A program made the translations under genes and the position numbers. 48,585 nucleotides of DNA from a virus: IMG/VR virus record IMGVR_UViG_3300021959_000003, positions 1 to 48,585 of that record; one strand, written 5' to 3'. This document shows positions 37,690-45,910 of the stretch, in pieces. The notes under the pieces were generated by a model. The model saw only the letters and a list, made by a program, of their open reading frames with translations. It was not told where the DNA came from and did no database searches. Position 1 is the first letter of the stretch. The number at the start of each line of letters is the position of its first letter.

Positions 37690-37973
37690 TTTCTGTGCCT
37701 CACAAAACGACACTTTCGCGTCTTTGAATTGTAATGTAAATATTTTACACCAAGTTCTTTCTGTAATGAAGTCTTAGATGACAGCCTGCCGTCTTTATAA
37801 GACTTAACATCTATTAAAGTGATCTCTCCCTCTGGACTCATAGCCACAATATCTACTGGCCCTGTACACCCACAGTTCTTGAACACATGATAGCCATTGT
37901 CCCACAACCATGTAACGGCATAGTGTTCTGCTAAATCACCGACTCTGTTAGGCTCGTGAGTCACGGTCTTCAT
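37686..37973 (-). CDS. Small PD-(D/E)XK nuclease, resolvase-like
   Basis: The 95-residue protein reads NRVGDLAEHYAVTWLWDNGY, then GPVDIVAMSPEGEITLIDVK. Glu in AEH, Asp in PVD and Asp-x-Lys in IDVKS form the catalytic set of the Holliday-junction-resolvase-like / YraN-like nucleases. It is short but appears complete. It sits between two other nuclease genes and DNA polymerase, suggesting a role in recombination or repair. Confidence 0.8.
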   Translation of the reverse strand: MKTVTHEPNRVGDLAEHYAVTWLWDNGYHVFKNCGCTGPVDIVAMSPEGEITLIDVKSYKDGRLSSKTSLQKELGVKYLHYNSKTRKCRFVRHRK

Positions 37974-38319
37974 CTAATTCTACCCTCTCTTTAGATATCC
38001 ACTTACCTTCAGTCCAATAGACACATCGCTTACCATTTATTATTCTATGTGTCTCAGGCCCATAATCATAAGCGTCAAATAGTTCTTTCATAAAGGTATT
38101 GGGCATAGCATCAAAGAACTCTGGATCTTCTTCATTATATGTTTTATCAGTTTCAGAATCATACATAGTCATATATGTACCATCATATTCTATCCACTCG
38201 TCACTTTCTTCTATTTTAGAGCAGTGTTCAAAACTTCCTGATGCGATTTCATCGGGTACATAAACACCATCGCAAGCATACATATTTCCCCATAGGGTAA
38301 ATTTCTTAGTGCGTTTCAC
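37948..38319 (-). CDS. Acidic hypothetical protein, 123 residues
   Basis: The protein is acidic and rich in Tyr, with YDGTYMTMYDSETDKTYNEE in the middle and RCVYWTEGKWISK near the end. The start is GTG, overlapping the polymerase stop by 14 bases, with GGAG 12-13 bases upstream. No family is recognised. Acidic DNA-mimic or inhibitor proteins have such composition, but nothing specific supports that. Confidence 0.75.
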   Translation of the reverse strand: MKRTKKFTLWGNMYACDGVYVPDEIASGSFEHCSKIEESDEWIEYDGTYMTMYDSETDKTYNEEDPEFFDAMPNTFMKELFDAYDYGPETHRIINGKRCVYWTEGKWISKERVELDEDRDSRA

Positions 38320-40060
38320 TCCAATTATCTCCTATTTTGTACTCGCCATCAAGAGGGCAAAATAATTCTAGCTCCTCTCCCGCTTTTATAATTGCTTCTA
38401 CACCAAGCTGACCAAGTGTATCAGCTTGAGATTCTTTTACTTCTATTTGCCATTCGTCATGAACATTACAAACAAAGTGGGCATCCAACATATTTAACTC
38501 AATGCTTTGTTGTAAGTTTATCATAGCTTGTTTCATAACAATAGCACCGGCACTTTGTAACAATGTGTTTAGGGCTGAGTGTTCTGAGCGAATGTAAAGC
38601 TTACGCCCATCTAAACCTTTGATAAATCCTTTTGCAGATGCTCTGGCAACTGAGTCTTTAAGATGTTTAAATGCAGGGAGATTATCGAAGAAATGCTGTC
38701 TAAGTTTTGCACCAGCCTTTTTATCTCCTCCGACCACTGAGCCAAGCTTTGCATCTCCTGCTCCGTATAAGAGGGCATATATAAATGTCTTTGCCTGATT
38801 TCTTGATTCAAGTCCTGCAAGCTTTTGATTAGTTGAGTGTATGTCTCCGTGGAGAAGTTCATTTTTAAAGTCCTCATCTTTCATGTAGTGTGCCAGCATT
38901 CGTAATTCTAAACCACTGGCATCAATACCCACAAGCTTATATCCTTCAGGGACAACCCAACAGCTTCTACACTCTTTGCCATAAGGCGAAACAACACTGG
39001 GTACTTGAGCCATGTTAGGGCTGTTGTGTGTCATGCGTCCAGTAACAGTACCATTAGGATTAACGTAACCACGCACACGATCATCTTCTTGTGCTTGCTC
39101 CAGCCAAGAATTAACTTGAGCAATACGCTTCTGTAGCAAAAGATATTCTGCAATTAATATTGCTTCAGGAATATCTTTGATTTTAGAAAGAGTAGATTCG
39201 TCTACAATCGGCTGTCCTGTTGGAGTAAACTTATTAGGCTTCCAGCCAAAGTCAACTAGGTATTCACCAATCTGTTTACGAGATCCAAGATTAAAAGGAA
39301 CTTCTTCGATGCGCGTTGTCTTACGGTGAATTGCAATATCTTCATATTCTTTTTCAGTAAGTCTGCTTTTCTTTGATGACCCTTCGATCAGCGCCATTTT
39401 AGATAGCGCACCTGTCTTTGTAAACTGTGCAAGCAATACTGTTTTTAATTGTTTTGGCCTGAAGGTTTTCTGTACTTCTTTCTCTACTTCTACTAAGCGG
39501 CTTGTTAAATCTGCGACAAGAATAGAAGCATACTTAACATCTAACAAAAAACCATGTTGCCTTTGATCTGCAATTATTTGTAGTGCTTGATGTTCTATCT
39601 CTACGCTTTGGCGACTAAAACCACGAGACTCTAGTTTTAAATTATTAAACAACTTGGAATTAAGAACCGCGTCGTTGCGACAATAGTTCAACATCTCAGG
39701 AGTATAATAACCAAACTCATCGTGATCTATTTTTCTCATGCCGATGCGGTAGCCCCAAGACTCAAGGCTATGTCCACCCTCTCGTGTAGGATTGAACAGG
39801 CGAGAAAGAACCAAGGTATCTACGATGCGTCTACCACTGGTTAAGTCTATGTTGTGTATTTTCTTTATTGCTGGAAGATCATAACCGATAATGTTATGAC
39901 CAATTAGTTTTTCAGCAGTAGCAAGATAGGCCAGCCCAGCAACAATGTCAGAAGGGCCAAATGTTTTTGTCTCTCCTGAGTCTGGATCGACAGCCGCAAT
40001 ACACCATATCTTAGTTGGCTCTAAACTATCTGCTTCTATATCGAACACAATACTTTTCAT
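38306..40060 (-). CDS. DNA polymerase, family A (T7-like)
   Basis: The 584-residue replicative enzyme has a 3'-5' exonuclease (Asp7 and Glu9 in FDIEAD, IGHN at 53, Tyr126/Asp130 in YCRND) and a polymerase domain (motif A Asp380 in GIDASG; motif B Arg420, Lys424, Tyr428, Tyr432; motif C His534-Asp535 in HDEW). The residue equivalent to E. coli Pol I 762 is Tyr428, as in T7. No 5'-3' exonuclease is present. ATGA overlap with the helicase stop couples translation. Confidence 0.95.
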   Translation of the reverse strand: MKSIVFDIEADSLEPTKIWCIAAVDPDSGETKTFGPSDIVAGLAYLATAEKLIGHNIIGYDLPAIKKIHNIDLTSGRRIVDTLVLSRLFNPTREGGHSLESWGYRIGMRKIDHDEFGYYTPEMLNYCRNDAVLNSKLFNNLKLESRGFSRQSVEIEHQALQIIADQRQHGFLLDVKYASILVADLTSRLVEVEKEVQKTFRPKQLKTVLLAQFTKTGALSKMALIEGSSKKSRLTEKEYEDIAIHRKTTRIEEVPFNLGSRKQIGEYLVDFGWKPNKFTPTGQPIVDESTLSKIKDIPEAILIAEYLLLQKRIAQVNSWLEQAQEDDRVRGYVNPNGTVTGRMTHNSPNMAQVPSVVSPYGKECRSCWVVPEGYKLVGIDASGLELRMLAHYMKDEDFKNELLHGDIHSTNQKLAGLESRNQAKTFIYALLYGAGDAKLGSVVGGDKKAGAKLRQHFFDNLPAFKHLKDSVARASAKGFIKGLDGRKLYIRSEHSALNTLLQSAGAIVMKQAMINLQQSIELNMLDAHFVCNVHDEWQIEVKESQADTLGQLGVEAIIKAGEELELFCPLDGEYKIGDNWSETH

Positions 40061-41718
40061 AGTTCAATCTCGTCTTGTTCTTCTACTTCCATCGTGACTT
40101 CGCTGAGTCTACCACTATCCTTGTCGTAAAACAAATGCGTAGCCAATCCGACATCGCCAGTATATCTTGACTTCAATACCCTGACTCGTGTGGTACTTGC
40201 TTCAATAGGATCTTCTGCTTGCTGATTACGCTCAAGAGAAATCACACAGTCAGATAACTGTGCAATACTTTGTGAGCCGCGCAGATGATTAAGCCCTGTT
40301 TCAATACCGTTTTCGTGACCGCGATTACCGTCGATCCTTCTAAGATGTGATACGAGAATAAGACCTACGCCTGTTTCTTCTACCAAAGTTCTAAAGTTGT
40401 GCATAATAGCATCAATATTACGACGCTCATCGCCATCAGTAGTCATAGATAAAAGCATATGAAGGTGATCAAACACAATCCACTTGCACTCAAGGCCCAT
40501 CGCCATAAAGCGTAACTTACTAAAAACACTGTCAACGTCATTCATGCCAAGATGAGCATGAACAAAGACTCTGTTTTTATTGTGACCATCGTACAAAATA
40601 TTAAAGAAATTGTCGAGTTCTTCTTCACTAAACTCAGCACGAACACTATCAATATGTAACCTAGCATTGGCCTCAATAGATAAAACACCATCTACTGTAC
40701 GCCGCCAATCTTCTTCAAGAGCAATAATACCCACACGATCATTTGTATTAGTGATGAGCCAGTGCTCTAGTTCTCGTGTTACGCTAGATTTACCAAGGCC
40801 CGTACCGCCAGTAAGCGTAATCAACTCGCCTTGTCGCAAGCCATCTAGCTTTGCGTTAAGTCCACTCCAAGGGTAAGGTATAGATTCTTTACGCTCTCGC
40901 TTCTTGTAGTTCTCACGCTCTTCAGAAACATTGAGAATACCAGAAGGTGTATAAAGTTTAGAGGCCCACCAAGAAGTTACATAAGCTTTGTGTTGTCCAA
41001 GCCTAAGCATTTCGTTGGCGTCTTTAAACTCAGAGGGGAGCGTTAGTATCTTAGCCTTTCCGGGCTTGATTATACGAGCCACTTTTTTGGCGGCTTCTCG
41101 CCCTGCCTTGTCATTATCAAAGTTGATTACGACAGTATCAAAAGATTCTAAGAACTCTAGGTTTTCTTGTACATCTTTTACTGCACCGGAAGCACCGTTC
41201 TTTATAGAAACTACAGGCCACTTACTACCGAGCAATTCGTATGCCGCCATAGCATCGCACTCGCCTTCAGTAAGAGTAATAAACTTACCTCCAGCTTGTG
41301 CTACCTGTTGTCCAAAAAGACCTGTACCTTTTGGAGAGCCTACCCAAGTAAACTTTTTATCAGCGCCACGAATTTTTGTAGCGACTTCTTCATTGTTTAT
41401 AAAGGCGGGATAATGGTGTTGAATAATTTGTCCCCTATCATCTACTACTGAACGAACACCATACTTCTTGACAGTATCTAAAGAAATTGATCTGTCGGTA
41501 AGAGCGCGATAAACGCTTTGTGTTTGGTTGCGGGGAGCATTATCACTTGCACGTTTGTAACTAGAGAAGTCTGCCACGTTTCCTCCCATTGCAGATTCAT
41601 AGTCCCGAAAAAATGTATCACAACTAAAACATTTTGCAGAGCCATCTGAATTTATGGAGACAGGATCACTGCCTCCACAATTCGGACAGGGCTTGTGGTA
41701 CTCCACAAAATCCCCCAT
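40057..41718 (-). CDS. Primase-helicase (T7 gp4-like)
   Basis: The 553-residue fusion primes and unwinds DNA. The zinc domain has CPNC (11-14) and CFSC (30-33). The TOPRIM-type primase core shows LTEGECDAMAA and INFDNDKAG. The RecA-like helicase has Walker A GGTGLGKSS (about 303) and a Walker B-like WIVFDHLHML, then LILVSHLRR. GAGG precedes the ATG. With polymerase and the DNA-binding protein it makes a minimal T7-type replisome. Confidence 0.95.
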   Translation of the reverse strand: MGDFVEYHKPCPNCGGSDPVSINSDGSAKCFSCDTFFRDYESAMGGNVADFSSYKRASDNAPRNQTQSVYRALTDRSISLDTVKKYGVRSVVDDRGQIIQHHYPAFINNEEVATKIRGADKKFTWVGSPKGTGLFGQQVAQAGGKFITLTEGECDAMAAYELLGSKWPVVSIKNGASGAVKDVQENLEFLESFDTVVINFDNDKAGREAAKKVARIIKPGKAKILTLPSEFKDANEMLRLGQHKAYVTSWWASKLYTPSGILNVSEERENYKKRERKESIPYPWSGLNAKLDGLRQGELITLTGGTGLGKSSVTRELEHWLITNTNDRVGIIALEEDWRRTVDGVLSIEANARLHIDSVRAEFSEEELDNFFNILYDGHNKNRVFVHAHLGMNDVDSVFSKLRFMAMGLECKWIVFDHLHMLLSMTTDGDERRNIDAIMHNFRTLVEETGVGLILVSHLRRIDGNRGHENGIETGLNHLRGSQSIAQLSDCVISLERNQQAEDPIEASTTRVRVLKSRYTGDVGLATHLFYDKDSGRLSEVTMEVEEQDEIEL

Positions 41719-41721
41719 TGA

Positions 41722-41940
41722 TTAATCCTCCGATTCATCGTCCTCAATAATAGCTTCGTCTGATAAAAACTCTTGCATCTTTTGGTGCAGGGCGACGCCT
41801 GCCGCTTGAGCAATTGTGAGATCAGACTGTAGAGAATCTAAACGATTCTGTACCGTAGCTAATAAACTAAATGTTGCTTGTGCTTCTTCAGATAAAAGCT
41901 CAACATTGTAAGTCTTACCTGAATTAAGATAAGTCCACAT
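41722..41940 (-). CDS. Small coiled-coil protein, DUF6447-like
   Basis: The 72-residue protein begins with a beta-hairpin (YLNSGKTYNVELLSEEAQ), continues as a heptad-patterned helix and ends in a very acidic tail. The layout resembles DUF6447 phage proteins as I recall. It overlaps the DNA-binding protein stop as TAATG and lies 3 bases before the helicase. It may be an accessory factor of the replisome. Confidence 0.7.
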   Translation of the reverse strand: MWTYLNSGKTYNVELLSEEAQATFSLLATVQNRLDSLQSDLTIAQAAGVALHQKMQEFLSDEAIIEDDESED

Positions 41941-42368
41941 TACAATTCATCTCCATCTTCACCATCCATAATATCAAACTCAGCACCATCTGGGCTGGCA
42001 TATTCTACAAGGTCAAGAACTTGCATTGCTTGAAAGTCAAGTCCTTTGTACAACGTACCATTCCAAGTAGTCTCCCACTCTTTGTACTGCACACGAACCT
42101 TTGACCCATTACCAACTGCCGCATTGAGCGGTTGCTTGTTACGATCTAACAGCTTAGGTGCTGGACGAACCATACCATTTGGGCCGTTCACTTTACGCTT
42201 GATTAGAAGTGCTGGGCCTTCTTCCATATCCTTTATAGTGAAGCCGCGAGAACGAAATTCATTTGCAACTTCATCGTCCACAACAAGGTTCACAGTATAC
42301 ACGGGAGTGTACGTTGTGTTAGGTGTGGTGACAGATGCCCAATATGCAACGCCTTCTACAAGTGCCAT
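41940..42368 (-). CDS. Single-stranded DNA-binding protein (gp2.5-like)
   Basis: The 142-residue protein is beta-rich (for example YTPVYTVNLVVDDEVANEF) and ends in an acidic tail (DIMDGEDGDEL), the mark of phage single-stranded DNA-binding proteins that recruit polymerase and helicase. AGGAG precedes the ATG, and the replication genes follow directly. OB-fold assignment is by pattern, not alignment. Confidence 0.75.
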   Translation of the reverse strand: MALVEGVAYWASVTTPNTTYTPVYTVNLVVDDEVANEFRSRGFTIKDMEEGPALLIKRKVNGPNGMVRPAPKLLDRNKQPLNAAVGNGSKVRVQYKEWETTWNGTLYKGLDFQAMQVLDLVEYASPDGAEFDIMDGEDGDEL

Positions 42369-42379
42369 AATTAAATCTC

Positions 42380-42589
42380 CTACGATTTATTAAACAAAAA
42401 TTCAAGGTACAGCGGGATGCTGTTATAAACAAACTCTTCAGTAAGTTGTTTCTGTTCTTTCTGGCTTCTCTGCCTAACCCAACTCACCATGTTTTCAAAA
42501 CATCTTTTGTCGGGAATCTTTGTGCCGAGCGTTAAAACAAATGCTTTGCACAAAGAATCTTCGATCAAAAGACAATCCTCTTTACTCAT
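42380..42589 (-). CDS. Small hypothetical protein, 69 residues
   Basis: The protein is helical (MSKEDCLLIEDSLCKAFVLT, then WVRQRSQKEQKQLTEEFV) with AGGAGG before its ATG. It lies between a small acidic protein and the DNA-binding protein in the replication operon. No family is recognised. Confidence 0.75.
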   Translation of the reverse strand: MSKEDCLLIEDSLCKAFVLTLGTKIPDKRCFENMVSWVRQRSQKEQKQLTEEFVYNSIPLYLEFLFNKS

Positions 42590-42597
42590 CGAACCTC

Positions 42598-42837
42598 CTA
42601 TTCATAGCTACCTGTTAAAACTGTAAGCTTTACAAGATCTAAAAGCATATTGAATTTTTCCATGTCAATATCTGAAACAACTTTTAAATCTTCGCCAGTA
42701 TCAACAATCAAAATAAAAGGGTGTCGTAATTCTTCATCAGTGTTTTCAGACTTTTGAAGTTTATCAAGCCCTTCAGTTACTTTTTGATTTAAAGATTTTT
42801 TCTTATCGTTTCTAAAATTACCTTCAATAATTTTCAA
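42598..42837 (-). CDS. Small hypothetical protein, 79 residues
   Basis: The start is TTG, overlapping the MazG stop, with AGGAGG 6 bases upstream; no nearer ATG exists. The protein has a charged N-terminal half and a beta-rich HPFILIVDTGEDLKVVSDID segment. It is probably soluble. No family is recognised. Confidence 0.75.
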   Translation of the reverse strand: MKIIEGNFRNDKKKSLNQKVTEGLDKLQKSENTDEELRHPFILIVDTGEDLKVVSDIDMEKFNMLLDLVKLTVLTGSYE

Positions 42838-43145
42838 CGATTTCCTCCTGAACCTTTTATTACCCCACGTTCTGCACGACTATGGAGTTTAGAGAGATTA
42901 TACTCCGCGACAGTAGACAAGTCAACCCCTTGATCTTTCAATAGCATGGCTAGATTCCATAAGACATCGCCAGCCTCAGAAATAATTTGATCTTTGCTGA
43001 TCTGTTTATCGTCGCCGCGTAGCATCGGCTTAATAAATAAGTCTGCAAGTTCTGAAGACTCTACCATTAAAGATGCAATAGGATAAAAGTTATCTTTGTA
43101 TTGTGCCGTTTTAGAAGCGGCTATTTGATATTCATCAAAGTTCAT
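42834..43145 (-). CDS. mazG: MazG-like nucleotide pyrophosphohydrolase
   Basis: The 103-residue protein has the all-alpha NTP pyrophosphatase motif: Glu29 and Glu32 in ESSE, then Glu57 and Asp60 in EAGD. The enzyme cleaves nucleoside triphosphates, and phage versions were proposed to lower (p)ppGpp or clean the nucleotide pool. It overlaps an HD-domain hydrolase gene. GAGGGT precedes the ATG. Confidence 0.85.
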   Translation of the reverse strand: MNFDEYQIAASKTAQYKDNFYPIASLMVESSELADLFIKPMLRGDDKQISKDQIISEAGDVLWNLAMLLKDQGVDLSTVAEYNLSKLHSRAERGVIKGSGGNR

Positions 43146-43638
43146 AACATACCCTCTTGTATTTATCTGTATCTTTTGATATAATCATATTGTCTTTTTC
43201 AGTAAATAACTCCTTACCTTTTTGTGTGAATAAATATTTTGGATCAACTTTAAATGTTATACGTCCAATGTCTGAACGATCAGCATCGAAACACGCTTTT
43301 TCAAACAGTGTGTACTTATTATTGTCCCAAGGTTTAGCAATAGTGTGCAAACTACAGGCCGACTGTAACATCCAGCGTTCTGCACGACACAGATCAATTA
43401 AATCTTTTATAGACTCAATATATTCAGCGGCCCTTGGCCCGTGGTCAGGATCATAATCTTCATTTTCTCTACAAGAATCATGAAGATACGCAAAGTATTT
43501 AAACAATTTTGGATTTAAATTATAATGTTCAGCAAGCTCAAGCCCCGCCGCCATAACATTTGCATAATGCCTTCTGCCATGTAACGGAGAATAATAAAAT
43601 TGATTATCTATTTGTAAACGCTCAAGAAGTTTTTTCAT
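43135..43638 (-). CDS. HD-domain phosphohydrolase
   Basis: The 167-residue protein shows metal ligands of the HD superfamily: His20/His24 in HGRRH, His53-Asp54 in YLHDS, His98 and Asp118/Asp120 in ACFDADR. The likely substrate is a nucleotide, since the neighbours are MazG and DUF3310. Its ATG overlaps the DUF3310 stop. Whether it acts on dNMPs, alarmones or another phosphate ester cannot be told. Confidence 0.8.
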   Translation of the reverse strand: MKKLLERLQIDNQFYYSPLHGRRHYANVMAAGLELAEHYNLNPKLFKYFAYLHDSCRENEDYDPDHGPRAAEYIESIKDLIDLCRAERWMLQSACSLHTIAKPWDNNKYTLFEKACFDADRSDIGRITFKVDPKYLFTQKGKELFTEKDNMIISKDTDKYKRVCYEL

Positions 43639-43940
43639 TTTTGTGTCTCGTCAATAAGCCAATCAAGATAGACACGCGCCTTCCTAAGATCTTCTACGCC
43701 ATTTTTATAACGAAACCTATGAAGATATTTATGGACGTTACCCGCGCAATAGTCACCAAAACCCTCGCCCAATTGCTGTTTAATATAATCAATGGCTTCA
43801 ATGCCGCCTTTGTTATAGTGCTCTGGTTTTGTCACTGGATTTATAGCGTGTTTATCTTGAGGATGATAAAGCTTTCCATAAACTGTTGTAGATTTTCGTA
43901 CATTGTCCCATTGTTCGGGAGTTACATCATCAATACTCAT
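43635..43940 (-). CDS. DUF3310 protein
   Basis: The 101-residue protein carries the complete DUF3310 signature: PEHYNKGGIEAIDYIKQQLG, then CAGNVHKYLHRFRYKNGVED and LRKARVYLDWLI. The family is common in phages, sometimes annotated as nucleotide kinase without firm proof. GAGG precedes the ATG. It forms a trio with the HD hydrolase and MazG. Confidence 0.92.
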   Translation of the reverse strand: MSIDDVTPEQWDNVRKSTTVYGKLYHPQDKHAINPVTKPEHYNKGGIEAIDYIKQQLGEGFGDYCAGNVHKYLHRFRYKNGVEDLRKARVYLDWLIDETQK

Positions 43941-43942
43941 TG

Positions 43943-44170
43943 CTACCTCACAATTTTAACTTCGGCTTCTGTTTCAATAACAACGCGAGCGCCACAAGAA
44001 AGAATGGGCTTGCCGTTCCCACTATATTTTAACACACTATTTCCAAGTATCTCAACCTCGTGACAATAGATGTTTGAGCGCCCACGCTTGATAGTTATAA
44101 CTGGCTCATCAGTATCGTGAAGTTTGTTAGATCTTATCTTGTGTTGATTTACATGAATATAAGTTTTCAT
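43943..44170 (-). CDS. Conserved-looking small beta-rich protein
   Basis: The 75-residue protein reads MKTYIHVNQHKIRSNKLHDT, then PVITIKRGRSNIYC and PILSCGARVVIETEAEV. I recall this family as widely distributed in phages and without known function. GGAGAG precedes the ATG. It ends 3 bases before DUF3310. Confidence 0.8.
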   Translation of the reverse strand: MKTYIHVNQHKIRSNKLHDTDEPVITIKRGRSNIYCHEVEILGNSVLKYSGNGKPILSCGARVVIETEAEVKIVR

Positions 44171-44179
44171 TTTGCTCTC

Positions 44180-44281
44180 CTAGTGTCCGTGACTTATAGC
44201 TATATAAAACAAAATCACTATTAAAAAAGCCATCCAATGCTCATCTATTTTATTCAGGAACCAATAAAGTTTTTTCAACAT
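44180..44281 (-). CDS. Micro membrane protein, 33 residues
   Basis: The product MLKKLYWFLNKIDEHWMAFL continues with one hydrophobic helix (IVILFYIAI) and ends SHGH. TTGGAGG lies 5 bases before the ATG, a strong signal that supports coding despite the size. It overlaps the end of the preceding gene by 32 bases. A role in membrane takeover or superinfection exclusion is possible but unsupported. Confidence 0.65.
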   Translation of the reverse strand: MLKKLYWFLNKIDEHWMAFLIVILFYIAISHGH

Positions 44282-44771
44282 AATGCCTCCAAAGTTTTTC
44301 AATAGGCTCTAACTGATCTGCATTAAGTACATAGCGTTCTCCATATCCAAAGTCTTTTTTGTATGCCCGTTCAAAAAAAGTTTTCCTACCAATACAGCCG
44401 TGTAGTTTTAATATATTGCTATCTTCTGTTGCACCATAAAGCACTGCAACTTTTGCGGCAAAAGATTTTTCAGAGTCAAAGATTAATGGGCCATCAGTAC
44501 GAGAACTGCATTTTACATCAACAGATATATCGCCCAACCAGAAATCAATACCGCCATCAGATAAAACATTTACAACGGGTAGTGGTAAATTAAACAGCCT
44601 CGCAAATAAAAACTCTGCTTTAAATGCAAGGATGTTATTTTCTGTACGGGTTTTCATACCTTTAGCATCTTTCATTCTTGGGACAATCCCCTGCATTTCA
44701 CAAAGCTTTACTGTGTCCTGCCCCATAAGAATAGAATCATGATGATCTTTTGCACTTAATTTAAAATTCAT
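44250..44771 (-). CDS. Putative PD-(D/E)XK-like nuclease
   Basis: The 173-residue protein contains NVLSDGGIDFWLGDISVDVK and a preceding helix with AEFLFARLF. Asp in GID and Asp-x-Lys in VDVKCS form a nuclease-like core similar to restriction-endonuclease folds. ATG at 44771 has AAGGAGG upstream; an earlier start would lie within the neighbouring gene. It may degrade host DNA or act in repair. Confidence 0.6.
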   Translation of the reverse strand: MNFKLSAKDHHDSILMGQDTVKLCEMQGIVPRMKDAKGMKTRTENNILAFKAEFLFARLFNLPLPVVNVLSDGGIDFWLGDISVDVKCSSRTDGPLIFDSEKSFAAKVAVLYGATEDSNILKLHGCIGRKTFFERAYKKDFGYGERYVLNADQLEPIEKLWRHYVEKTLLVPE

Positions 44772-45271
44772 TTGCCCTCCTTCCCATACCACTTCATCGG
44801 GATACCTCTTGCGGCCCAATCATCTGCCTTGTATTTATAATATATTTGATAGGCCAGTACAGCATCATTACGCTTACATTCATCTGGCATACACTGTGGT
44901 GGGTCTGTATGCGGCCCTATTTTTTGGATGAGGATGTTGTTAAACAGTGGGTCAAGACCAACGGGAAGCGTTTCTAGTGCCTTACCATGCTCTGTAATAG
45001 TTTTGTGTACTTTTTTGAATCGCCGTGCATACTCTCGCCCTAGCTCCATCATATGCTGATGTGCCCATCTGTAGTGCTTAGGATGAGAGCGAACCCACAC
45101 AGCACTGGGATGGTTTTTATGTGTCGCTTTGTATGCTACTTGATTACCGTCAATTTCTATGTGTGCTGTTGACAGTAGCTGTGCTGTTTCTAAAATCATT
45201 TTAACTACATGGCGGTCGCACTGTAATTTAGCGGCAACCCACGGGTCTTTATCTAGATAAAAGATATTCAT
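44768..45271 (-). CDS. Conserved phage protein of unknown function
   Basis: The 167-residue protein starts MNIFYLDKDPWVAAKLQCDR, then HVVKMILETAQLLSTAH and HKNHPSAVWVRSHPKHYRWA, with a later PPQCMPDECK. I recall this family from many phages, sometimes labelled as a pyrimidine-dimer glycosylase, but I see no firm basis for that name. Many conserved His, Asp and Trp suggest an enzyme. The ATG at 45271 has GAGG upstream. Its stop overlaps the next ATG. Confidence 0.85.
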   Translation of the reverse strand: MNIFYLDKDPWVAAKLQCDRHVVKMILETAQLLSTAHIEIDGNQVAYKATHKNHPSAVWVRSHPKHYRWAHQHMMELGREYARRFKKVHKTITEHGKALETLPVGLDPLFNNILIQKIGPHTDPPQCMPDECKRNDAVLAYQIYYKYKADDWAARGIPMKWYGKEGK

Positions 45272-45452
45272 TCTCAACCTCTTGTATACAGTCAGACCAT
45301 TGTTTAACATCATAGTAGTTAGCCACCCACTCCCAACCACACTCACCTAGAACATCGTCAGCACATTCAGCCGCCGCAGTCCAATCTCCAAAGTCTCCTA
45401 GTTTTACTAGCTTGCCTTCAGTTAGAGCAAAGTAGTTTCTATAAATACTCAT
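45249..45452 (-). CDS. Small acidic protein, 67 residues
   Basis: The protein reads MSIYRNYFALTEGKLVKLGD, then AECADDVLGECGWEWVANYY. GGAG lies 6 bases before the ATG at 45452. It belongs to the micro-gene belt at 44.2-46.7 kb, where genes overlap or touch. No family is recognised. Confidence 0.75.
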   Translation of the reverse strand: MSIYRNYFALTEGKLVKLGDFGDWTAAAECADDVLGECGWEWVANYYDVKQWSDCIQEVENEYLLSR

Positions 45453-45453
45453 A

Positions 45454-45696
45454 TCAATCTCCATGATCCGTCCAGTGATAGTCAGCCTCTGCTATGTAAT
45501 CACTAATAAGATCAAACATATAATTACTATTGACCCAAGTAGTGATGTCCACTCCATGCGATTTAACTGAAACAATTTCAATTAATTTCTCCTCATCACC
45601 GTGATTTATAAATTCTATCTGAACATCCGTTGTCATCCAATCACAATCAAGCTCTGCTTCCATGACTTGATTGCCATACATACTAGCTGTCCCCAT
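45454..45696 (-). CDS. Small acidic beta-rich protein, 80 residues
   Basis: The protein has strands such as QVMEAELDCDWMTTDVQIEF and ends EADYHWTDHGD. ATG at 45696 is chosen for AGGAG 8 bases upstream, over an earlier in-frame TTG. It overlaps its upstream neighbour by 14 bases. No family is recognised. Confidence 0.75.
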   Translation of the reverse strand: MGTASMYGNQVMEAELDCDWMTTDVQIEFINHGDEEKLIEIVSVKSHGVDITTWVNSNYMFDLISDYIAEADYHWTDHGD

Positions 45697-45901
45697 GAAA
45701 CATCTCCTGATATTCAATCATAATTTCAATTATATTGATGGCTTCTGTTTGTGCTTGCGCTTTACCTTCAAAGTATCCGACAATATTTGCATCCTCACCA
45801 AACATTCTTTTATACTTTCTAGCGCCCACCAGAGAGTCAGCTTTAGCACTTCTAATATGTTTTCGCCAGTGGTGCATTAGTTCTATAGTATTCATAACCA
45901 T
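45683..45901 (-). CDS. Small helical protein, 72 residues
   Basis: The product reads MVMNTIELMHHWRKHIRSAK and is helical with alternating charge. TAGGAG lies 6 bases before the first ATG. Its position in the micro-gene belt and a good ribosome binding site support coding. No family is recognised. Confidence 0.75.
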   Translation of the reverse strand: MVMNTIELMHHWRKHIRSAKADSLVGARKYKRMFGEDANIVGYFEGKAQAQTEAINIIEIMIEYQEMFHGDS

Positions 45902-45910
45902 AATATTCTC

